The notes under the pieces were generated by a model. The model had not been told where the DNA came from and did not search any database. It was given only the letters and a program-made list of their open reading frames with translations. DNA of 20,893 nt from positions 1-20,893 of the forward strand of contig URPR01000020.1 of assembly GCA_900549775.1 (NCBI GenBank). Direction: 5' to 3'. This stretch comes from an uncultured Oscillospiraceae bacterium (GTDB lineage Bacteria; Bacillota; Clostridia; Oscillospirales; Acutalibacteraceae). Within the stretch, counting starts at the first letter, position 1. Every line of letters begins with the position of its first letter. The translations under genes and the position numbers were made by a program. Shown here one piece after another: positions 15,443-20,893 of the stretch.

Positions 15443-16135
15443 ATGAACAAAGATTTCCCGCGGATTATAGCATTACTTAGAAAAGAAAGAGGAATTAGTC
15501 AAAAACAAGCAGCTACAGACCTGGAAATATCCCCCGCGCTACTGTCTCATTACGAGAAAGGAATAAGAGAATGCGGACTTGATTTTATTTTAAAAGTAGC
15601 CGATTATTATGACGTTTCGTGTGATTATCTTTTGGGTAAAAGCCCTGACAGAGATGGATATAAAATATCGGTAGATGAAATAGAAGTTGATGACTCATCA
15701 AGCAAAGATAGCACTTTCAAGGGAAATATCGTGTCGGTTTTAAATAAGAAACTTATACTAAATTCTTTAAGTATTATATTTGATATCTTACAAAAGAGCA
15801 ATAACAAAAATTTAATCAACGCTGTATCTAAGTTTTTTATGCTATCAATTTACAAAGTTTTTAGGATTTTATATTCTGGAAATAAAAAAAATCCTCAAGA
15901 CTTTTTCAGCGTCCCTAAAGCAAAACAAAAAGCCTTGTCCGATGCTACTCAATTTTTATCTGAAAACGAAATAGAATGTTCAGTGAATGGAAACGGCAAA
16001 GATAAAAAATCTGAAAAACCTTTTTCAATGAGTCTGTCTCCAGAAATAATCTCACAAGATTATCCGAAATTGGCCTCTTCTCTTTACAATTTGATTCAAA
16101 GAACAGAGTCGGGATTGATAAAAGATGACTTATGA
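15443..16135 (+). CDS. XRE-family transcriptional regulator with an uncharacterised C-terminal region
   Basis: This is a 230-residue protein. Residues 8-63 form a Cro/CI-type helix-turn-helix (LLRKERGISQKQAATDLEISPALLSHYEKG, then VADYYDVSCDYLLG). The remaining ~165 residues carry a helical segment with KLILNSLSIIFDIL and match no domain I know. The ATG at 15443 follows GGAGG at a rather long 12 bases. A consensus TATAAT at 15390-15395 may be its -10, although no good -35 lies at the right distance. The end overlaps the folC start by 11 bases, so the two are probably translated together, an odd partner for a folate enzyme. The ligand and targets are unknown; autoregulation at the divergent gap would be typical. 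Confidence 0.88.
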   Translation: MNKDFPRIIALLRKERGISQKQAATDLEISPALLSHYEKGIRECGLDFILKVADYYDVSCDYLLGKSPDRDGYKISVDEIEVDDSSSKDSTFKGNIVSVLNKKLILNSLSIIFDILQKSNNKNLINAVSKFFMLSIYKVFRILYSGNKKNPQDFFSVPKAKQKALSDATQFLSENEIECSVNGNGKDKKSEKPFSMSLSPEIISQDYPKLASSLYNLIQRTESGLIKDDL

Positions 16136-17402
16136 TAAAGTTGTAAAAAAAATAAGAAGCAGACAGAAGTTTGGCATAAAACCTGGACTTGAAAGAATAA
16201 ATAAGTTTTTAAACTTAATTTCTAACCCACAAAAAAATTTGAAATTTATACATGTAGCAGGAACGAACGGAAAAGGTTCTGTGTGCAGCATGATATCGAA
16301 GATTTTAGCTCGTTCAGGATATAAAACAGGACTTTTTATTTCACCTGAAGTGGTTAATTTTAGAGAAAGAATACAGCTTAATAACAAAATAATATCTGAA
16401 AAAGAGCTGGTAGACATATTCGATAAGATAGAGCCTTATTTAAATAAATTAGACTCCAAAGCCGAATACTTAACAGAGTTTGAGCTTGTAACTGCACTAG
16501 CATTCGTATATTTTTCTAAATTCAAATGTGATATTGTCATTTTAGAAACCGGTCTTGGAGGAAGGCTTGATGCTACAAATGTAATAAAAAAACCACTTGC
16601 GTCAGTTATAACTTCATTATCATATGATCATGTAAATGTTCTAGGCAATACGATAGAAAAAATAGCAAAAGAAAAAGCCGGAATAATAAAACCCGAGGGA
16701 ATAACCATTCTAAGCCACCAAAGCTTCAAAGAAGCTATAAAAGTTGTTGAAGATGCGGCTAAAGAAATGAAAAACAAATTTATTTATGCCGACCTTAAAG
16801 ATGTAAATATTTTAGACAGCTCGATAAAAGGAAGCACGTTTTCAGTTAATTCAGAAGAATATTTTCTGTCTTTGCCCGGATTACATCAAGTAAGCAATGC
16901 ACATACGGCTTTATTGGTCATCAATGCCTTGAAAAAATATGGTTTTTTTGCAGAAAATTCTGCTGTGAAAACAGTTTTGAAAAAAATGAAATTTCCCGCA
17001 AGATTTGAAGTCTTAAATACTACCCCCACTGTTATACTCGATGGTGCACATAACTTTGACGGAATACTAAAATTAAAAGAGAACATCAACATGTACTTAA
17101 AAGGCAAAAAGCTAATAGGAATAATGGGTATGCTAAAAGATAAAGAGTACGAAAAGTCGATTTCTTTGATTTTAAACTCTTTCGAGAAAATATTTATGGT
17201 GCCGATAAACAACGACAGGTCTTTACAATTAAAAGACATAGAAAAATTGTCAAATAACCTTTCAAGTAAAATTATACCTACTAGTACTGTCGATTTAGCT
17301 GTAAAAAATTCACTCGCAATTTTGCACAACAGCGATGCTCTGGTCGCATTTGGATCGCTATATTTAGCAAGTGAAATTCGACCATTACTTTTAAAAATAT
17401 AA
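16125..17402 (+). CDS. folC: Bifunctional folylpolyglutamate / dihydrofolate synthase
   Basis: This is a 425-residue Mur-ligase-fold enzyme that adds glutamate to dihydropteroate and/or to folates, using ATP. The P-loop HVAGTNGKGSVCSM (43-56), the family motif LETGLGGRLDATNVI, the SLSYDHVNVLG segment and the C-terminal domain motif VILDGAHNFDG are in the expected order. The start ATG at 16125 lies inside the end of the upstream regulator gene (11-base overlap). A hairpin terminator candidate begins 57 bases after the stop, ahead of the spoIIA operon. Confidence 0.95.
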   Translation: MTYDKVVKKIRSRQKFGIKPGLERINKFLNLISNPQKNLKFIHVAGTNGKGSVCSMISKILARSGYKTGLFISPEVVNFRERIQLNNKIISEKELVDIFDKIEPYLNKLDSKAEYLTEFELVTALAFVYFSKFKCDIVILETGLGGRLDATNVIKKPLASVITSLSYDHVNVLGNTIEKIAKEKAGIIKPEGITILSHQSFKEAIKVVEDAAKEMKNKFIYADLKDVNILDSSIKGSTFSVNSEEYFLSLPGLHQVSNAHTALLVINALKKYGFFAENSAVKTVLKKMKFPARFEVLNTTPTVILDGAHNFDGILKLKENINMYLKGKKLIGIMGMLKDKEYEKSISLILNSFEKIFMVPINNDRSLQLKDIEKLSNNLSSKIIPTSTVDLAVKNSLAILHNSDALVAFGSLYLASEIRPLLLKI

Positions 17403-17459
17403 AAAACATCATTAAAAAACCTAAAATCTACTCCTAAAATCTGAGTGATTAATAGACAA

Positions 17460-17496
17460 AAACCTCCTATCATAATTGGTAGGAGGTTTAGTTTAT
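17460..17496 (+). terminator. Hairpin between folC and spoIIA, probable folC terminator
   Basis: The 12-bp stem AAACCTCCTATC (17460-17471) / GGTAGGAGGTTT (17478-17489), with one G-T pair and a 6-base loop, is followed by TTTAGTTTAT overlapping the stem end. This is acceptable as an intrinsic terminator. The downstream arm contains AGGAGG, 8 bases before an ATG that opens a four-codon frame (17495-17509), so a leader or regulatory role cannot be excluded. Confidence 0.65.
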
Positions 17497-17526
17497 GCTG
17501 AAAATTTGAAAAAAGGAGACAAAAAA

Positions 17527-17835
17527 GTGAATGTAAAAATAAAAAATGAAGGAAAAACTTTGATCGCTTTCATCGAAGGAGATATAGACCACCATACCGC
17601 CAAAAATATAAGAGAATATATCGATAACAATGTGGAATCATCAAACCCTAATTTGTTGAAAATAGATTTCTCAAAAGTTCAGTTTATGGATAGCTCAGGA
17701 ATAGGTCTTATTATGGGAAGATATAGACTCATGCAGCTTCTAAAAGGAAAGCTTGAAGTTATAAATGTCCCTGAAAATATAAAAAAACTTATAAAATTGT
17801 CAGGCTTGACAAGCTTGAATATTATAAGAGATTGA
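17527..17835 (+). CDS. spoIIAA: Anti-sigma factor antagonist SpoIIAA
   Basis: This is a 102-residue STAS-domain protein. Unphosphorylated SpoIIAA binds the SpoIIAB-sigma-F complex and frees sigma-F in the forespore; SpoIIAB phosphorylates it, and SpoIIE reverses this. The phosphorylated serine is Ser56 in VQFMDSSGIGLIMGRY, identical in pattern to the Bacillus protein. The start is set at GTG 17527, because AAAAGGAG precedes it by 8-9 bases and the STAS strand begins at once. A longer reading from TTG 17476 would start inside the hairpin. Length is normal for the family (about 105-117). It is first in the operon, 12 bases before spoIIAB. Confidence 0.95.
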   Translation: MNVKIKNEGKTLIAFIEGDIDHHTAKNIREYIDNNVESSNPNLLKIDFSKVQFMDSSGIGLIMGRYRLMQLLKGKLEVINVPENIKKLIKLSGLTSLNIIRD

Positions 17836-17847
17836 GGAAGTGGAAAT

Positions 17848-18291
17848 ATGAAACCAGTAAATGAAATGAAATTTGAATTTATAAGTAAATCATCGAACGA
17901 GAGTTTCGCAAGAGCTACAGTCTCAGCATTTGTAGCTCAGCTGGACCCAACAATTTCAGAACTTGCAGATATTAAAACAGCTGTCTCGGAAGCTGTGACA
18001 AACTGCATAGTGCACGCATATAAGCAAAACATGGGAATCATTTACATAGCGGTACAGATATTTGAAAACGGAAAAATAGTCATAAAAATAAGAGACAAAG
18101 GTTGTGGAATAGAAAATGTAAACCAAGCAATGGAACCTATGTTCACAACCGGCGGAGATGAAAGAGCCGGCTTAGGTTTTGCGGTCATGCAAAGCTTTAT
18201 GGATAAAATAAAAGTTACCTCCAAAACTGGAAAAGGTACAAGCATAACTCTTGAAAAAAATATAATTCCAAGGGTTATGAGGAATGGCTAA
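17848..18291 (+). CDS. spoIIAB: Anti-sigma F factor and serine kinase SpoIIAB
   Basis: This is a 147-residue GHKL-type ATPase that holds sigma-F inactive in the predivisional cell and mother cell, and phosphorylates SpoIIAA. The N box EAVTN is at 48-52 (continuing CIVHAY), the G1 box DKGCG at 83-87 and the G2 box RAGLGF at 106-111. Length and motif spacing match the Bacillus protein. The ATG at 17848 follows GAGGAAGTGG, and the gene overlaps sigF by 8 bases, giving the coupled stoichiometry expected for a sigma/anti-sigma pair. Confidence 0.97.
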   Translation: MKPVNEMKFEFISKSSNESFARATVSAFVAQLDPTISELADIKTAVSEAVTNCIVHAYKQNMGIIYIAVQIFENGKIVIKIRDKGCGIENVNQAMEPMFTTGGDERAGLGFAVMQSFMDKIKVTSKTGKGTSITLEKNIIPRVMRNG

Positions 18292-18940
18292 CAGGGAAGA
18301 TTTTATAAATCAAAATATGGGTCTAGTGCACGCCTGTGCAAAACGCTTTAGGAATAAGGGTATAGAATATGAGGACATGATTCAAGCGGGATGTATAGGT
18401 CTGATAAAAGCGGTGGACAGGTTCGATGAAGAAAGAGGATTGAAATTTTCTACATATGCAGTGCCTGCAATTTTAGGGGAAATAAAGCGCTTGTTTAGAG
18501 ACGGTGGCAGCGTAAAAGTTGGAAGAAGTCTGAAAGAATTGGCGTTGAAAGCAAATAAAATAAACTCTGAACATATTGTAAAAACTGGAAAAGACCTCAC
18601 GATAAATGAGCTAGCAAAAGTCTTAGAAACGGACCCTGAACAGGTCGCTTTAGCCTTGAGCGCGGGGGCCGTGCCTGTATCTTTAACGGCTTGTGATGAC
18701 GAAGGACGCACAGAAATAGAAATACCTGTCGAATCGCATGACGAAAAACTCTCCGAAATTATAGCATTAAAGCAAATAATAAAAGATCTCGATTCCAAAG
18801 ACAAAGCTATTATAATTTTACGCTTTTTTAAGAATCAAACACAGGTTAAAACAGCTAAAATCTTAGGTATGAGCCAGGTTCAAGTCTCTCGAAGAGAAAA
18901 AATAATCTTGAAAAACATAAAAAGGAAATTTATCAGTTAG
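18284..18940 (+). CDS. sigF: RNA polymerase sigma-F factor (forespore)
   Basis: This is a 218-residue group 3 sigma factor (spoIIAC) that drives the first forespore-specific regulon. Region 2 shows YEDMIQAGCIGLIKAVDRFD and FSTYAVPAILGEIKRLFRD; region 4 shows LRFFKNQTQVKTAKILGMSQVQVSRREKIILKNI with its helix-turn-helix. Region 1.1 is absent, as in all sporulation sigmas of this type. It is slightly shorter than Bacillus sigma-F (about 255), mostly in the N-terminus. Its ATG overlaps the end of spoIIAB. Gene order spoIIAA-AB-sigF decides the identity over sigma-B or sigma-G. Confidence 0.95.
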   Translation: MANREDFINQNMGLVHACAKRFRNKGIEYEDMIQAGCIGLIKAVDRFDEERGLKFSTYAVPAILGEIKRLFRDGGSVKVGRSLKELALKANKINSEHIVKTGKDLTINELAKVLETDPEQVALALSAGAVPVSLTACDDEGRTEIEIPVESHDEKLSEIIALKQIIKDLDSKDKAIIILRFFKNQTQVKTAKILGMSQVQVSRREKIILKNIKRKFIS

Positions 18941-18951
18941 TAAATTTCCTT
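18922..18951 (+). other. Perfect 11-bp inverted repeat across the sigF stop codon
   Basis: AAGGAAATTTA (18922-18932) and TAAATTTCCTT (18941-18951) form an 11-bp stem with an 8-base loop that includes the TAG stop. There is no T run after it (GTAAAAAATA follows), so it is not a standard intrinsic terminator. It may protect the mRNA end or act with another factor. Confidence 0.5.
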
Positions 18952-19206
18952 GTAAAAAATATATTGTAGAAATTAGTAAATCCCAAAATGTTTTACAATA
19001 TTTGTAATTTTGTAATCGCTGATTTTTCTAAGTAAGTAACACATTTAAAAATATTGGAAATTGTCATTGTTAAAAACTTTGTTGAAAATGTTAAAAACAT
19101 TTATTTCTACAAAGAGAGATAAAAATAAATTTTACCAAAAGTTTTATAAAAATCAAATTAACGACAAAAATACCCATGATAAAATAAAAATAGAAATGCA
19201 AAACGA
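18952..19206. other. Noncoding AT-rich gap between convergent sigF and rsmE
   Basis: No reading frame is convincing here. It contains an 8-bp inverted repeat (ATATTGTA 18961-18968 / TACAATAT 18994-19001) and a 10-bp direct repeat, TGTTAAAAAC at 19068-19077 and 19089-19098, spaced 21 bases start to start. A TGATAAAAT box at 19177-19185 resembles an extended -10 facing right, but the only DNA beyond it is antisense to rsmE. Confidence 0.5.
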
Positions 19207-19929
19207 CTAATTATTTTCACTTATGAAAATAAGTGTCGATAAAGCGACAAGTGGAGCGGTTTCTGTCCGCAATATTCTATTGCCAAGGGTGGAAACAATC
19301 ACATTATTTTCTTTAAGCAAGTCAATTTCTTGCTCTGTAAAACCACCCTCTGGACCGATAAAAATTCCTATATTTTTACAGTTGATTATAGAGTTGTATT
19401 TAAGTGGGCTTCCGTCATTTTCGTAGAAAACAAAAGTTTTATCAAAGTTTTTGAGGAACTTTAAAGTATGTTCCAACCTTTCAGGACGATAAATTTTAGG
19501 GATCAAGCCACGCTGCGATTGTTGCGCGGCTTGTTTTGCTATCTTATTCCAACGCATGATTTTTTTGTCAATAGATTTTTCATCCGGCCTAACAATGCAG
19601 CGGTTAGTTATAACTGGAACTATATCGTGCACTCCTATCTCCACAGCTTTCTGCACGATGCTGTCCATCTTATCGCCCTTAGGCATAGCCTGGTACAGGG
19701 TAATATTTATTGATGGTTCAGCCAAACATGGTACAGTAAAGCTTTCGATTAGGTGGACTTTTTCTTTTTCAATTTTATCTATTGTACAAATGTGATCCAT
19801 TTGATTTTTATCGCAAAGAGTGATCTTTTCTCCTACTTTCATTCTAAGCGATTTTATAGCATGTAACGCATCTCCTCCTTTTAAAACGTAATTTTTATCA
19901 ACAATTTCATCTATAAAAAATTTTGTCAT
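19207..19929 (-). CDS. rsmE: 16S rRNA (uracil-1498-N3)-methyltransferase
   Basis: This is a 240-residue SPOUT-class methyltransferase that methylates U1498 of 16S rRNA using S-adenosylmethionine. The knotted SAM-binding C-terminus is clear: IGIFIGPEGGFTEQEI (GPEGGF at 192-197) and STLGNRILRTETAPLVAL (LGNRILRTETAP at 215-226). An N-terminal PUA-like domain precedes it (residues 1-70). The ATG at 19929 is preferred over an in-frame ATG at 19950, because the latter lies on top of the ribosome site GGAGAG that serves 19929. A sigma-A promoter lies at 19962-19989. The gene is monocistronic in this window and converges on sigF. Confidence 0.95.
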   Translation of the reverse strand: MTKFFIDEIVDKNYVLKGGDALHAIKSLRMKVGEKITLCDKNQMDHICTIDKIEKEKVHLIESFTVPCLAEPSINITLYQAMPKGDKMDSIVQKAVEIGVHDIVPVITNRCIVRPDEKSIDKKIMRWNKIAKQAAQQSQRGLIPKIYRPERLEHTLKFLKNFDKTFVFYENDGSPLKYNSIINCKNIGIFIGPEGGFTEQEIDLLKENNVIVSTLGNRILRTETAPLVALSTLIFISENN

Positions 19930-19961
19930 AAAACATCTCTCTCCTAACATATAAACACTTT

Positions 19962-19989
19962 ATTATAACATTTAAAACAATATAGTCAA
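19962..19989 (-). promoter_or_regulatory. Sigma-A promoter of rsmE
   Basis: On the minus strand TTGACT (19989-19984) and TATAAT (19967-19962) are 16 bases apart, with TG one base before the -10. Confidence 0.75.
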
Positions 19990-20036
19990 GAGAAAAAGTG
20001 TATAAAAATAGTTCCATTTTATTTTTTTAATTATAT

Positions 20037-20060
20037 AGTCATAGATAATATGACTTTTTT
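20037..20060 (+). terminator. Orphan intrinsic terminator upstream of the coiled-coil gene
   Basis: A perfect 7-bp stem, AGTCATA (20037-20043) / TATGACT (20049-20055), with loop GATAA is followed by five further T residues. It faces right, yet no rightward gene lies between sigF (ending 18940) and this point. It may block antisense transcripts or end a short RNA. Confidence 0.6.
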
Positions 20061-20106
20061 AATAAATAAATTCAGTAAAACAGTTTATTTTCTCTACAAA
20101 AACATA

Positions 20107-20136
20107 TTGACCAATAAAATGAACTTGTGATAAAAT
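20107..20136 (+). promoter_or_regulatory. Promoter of the exported coiled-coil gene
   Basis: TTGACC (20107-20112) is followed after 18 bases by TAAAAT (20131-20136), with TG one base before it (extended -10). The ribosome site AGGAGGT (20153-20159) follows about 20 bases later. Confidence 0.65.
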
Positions 20137-20168
20137 AAAAAGTAATAAATTTAGGAGGTAAGAAAATT

Positions 20169-20893
20169 TTGAAGCAAAGAAATCAAAAAGTTAACAAAGT
20201 AATCGCAACAACTTTAGCCGCAACAATGGCCTCAGGAGTATTCAGTACATCTTTAAGCACCAGTGCATTTAGGCTGTGGCCTTTTTCTCACAGTCAAGAA
20301 GAAACTGTAACCGTTTGTGATGAAACTAAAGCTATCGTTGAAGAGTGTCAAAACTTAGCTAAAAATTTGAACGATTCTCAAACAGCAAAAGAAGTATCCA
20401 GTTTACTATTAGACCTTAAAGAAAAATTAAATTCAAGTTCTATAAGTTACAATGAAGCTGTACTCCTTAAAGCAAATGCTAAAAAGGCATTAAAAAATGT
20501 TAAGGTTGCACTTGATATTCAAGATGTGGAACTCAGAAAAAAAGCTGAACAAGAAAAGTTTGAACAAGAAAAACTCGAAAATGAACACAGAAGAAAACTC
20601 GAAGAACAAAAACTACAGATGGAAAAAGAAGAAAGAGAAAGATTAGAGCAAATTCAAAACGCAAAAGCTCTTTTGAACGAAAAATTGGATTCTTTAATTA
20701 GAAATGCAAAAGATAGCATAGAATCTAAAGAAGAATTCGATAAGATTGCATCTATGGCTAAAGAAATAAATGAAAAAATTCAAGCGATGGATAACTTAAA
20801 AAGAGTAGATGGAATAGAAATCTTAATCGATTCACTCAAAAACGAAATTGAAAAGGTGCTTGCTAATGAAGAAAACATCAGAAAAGCAGAATT
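20169..20893 (+). CDS. Exported coiled-coil protein, 3' end outside the window
   Basis: An open frame begins at TTG 20169, 9 bases after a perfect AGGAGGT, and stays open for 241 codons to the window edge. Residues 1-33 form a signal peptide: basic MKQRNQKVNK, a hydrophobic stretch at 11-29, and a cleavage region ending STSA. After a short linker, residues 45-115 are helical, and residues 118-165 are an extremely charged coiled coil (repeats such as KAEQEKFEQEKLENE and KEERERLEQ), continuing as helix. No enzymatic motif is seen in this part. Long coiled coils after a signal peptide occur in wall hydrolase partners such as the PcsB/CwlO N-terminal domains and in surface proteins; the missing C-terminus would decide. 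It shares no clear similarity with the array at the left end. Confidence 0.82.
   Translation, partial: MKQRNQKVNKVIATTLAATMASGVFSTSLSTSAFRLWPFSHSQEETVTVCDETKAIVEECQNLAKNLNDSQTAKEVSSLLLDLKEKLNSSSISYNEAVLLKANAKKALKNVKVALDIQDVELRKKAEQEKFEQEKLENEHRRKLEEQKLQMEKEERERLEQIQNAKALLNEKLDSLIRNAKDSIESKEEFDKIASMAKEINEKIQAMDNLKRVDGIEILIDSLKNEIEKVLANEENIRKAE

Noticed and set aside
17476..17526. Longer SpoIIAA starting at TTG 17476
   Set aside because: That start lies in the loop of the hairpin with no ribosome site, and it adds 17 residues not seen in the family; GTG 17527 has a good site.
18922..18951. Hairpin at the sigF end as a standard intrinsic terminator
   Set aside because: The stem is AT-rich and is followed by GTAAAAAATA rather than a T run.
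19172..19200. Rightward promoter (TTAACG-N16-TAAAAT) after sigF
   Set aside because: The -35 is poor and any transcript would only be antisense to rsmE; kept as a note, not as a promoter.

Overview
The window is AT-rich, low-GC Gram-positive DNA. Strong AGGAGG-type ribosome binding sites, sigma-A promoters, frequent TTG/GTG starts, a complete spoIIAA-spoIIAB-sigF operon and a recA-recX pair point to an endospore-forming (or recently spore-forming) member of the Clostridia. The order prfA-sua5-coaE-lytic transglycosylase-M18 peptidase-coaX, together with a GGGtGRT-protein operon, resembles Oscillospiraceae/Ruminococcaceae-like genomes. That placement is from memory and is only a suggestion.

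Layout. (1) 1-5072, minus strand: an accessory array of small exported proteins that I do not recognise. Five intact genes with one degraded tail-less copy between them, one two-domain gene and one C-terminal remnant share a signal peptide and a diverged all-helical domain. The array carries an 811-bp tandem duplication, a pseudogene with an 18-bp minisatellite and homologous terminator hairpins. This is the most novel part of the window. (2) 5195-6909, minus: recX and recA, with a clear sigma-A promoter and no visible LexA box. (3) 7143-8870, plus: a NifU-like Fe-S scaffold protein and the GGGtGRT protein, divergent from recA and closed by a bidirectional terminator. (4) 8988-14527, minus: a housekeeping run prfA, sua5/ywlC, coaE, lytic transglycosylase (successively overlapping), then M18 aminopeptidase and coaX. 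It covers release factor 1, the tRNA t6A modification precursor, the first and last steps of CoA synthesis, and cell-wall turnover. (5) 14628-15332, minus: a histidine phosphatase. Divergent from it, 15443-17402, plus: an XRE-type regulator overlapping folC. (6) 17527-18940, plus: the forespore sigma-F operon (anti-anti-sigma, anti-sigma, sigma). (7) 19207-19929, minus: rsmE. Divergent from it, from 20169 to the window edge, plus: an incomplete gene for an exported coiled-coil protein.

Housekeeping assignments rest on recognisable motifs and are firm. The exported-protein array is described from what can be seen (signal peptides, shared motifs, duplications); its function is unknown, and a role at the cell surface or toward a host is only inference.
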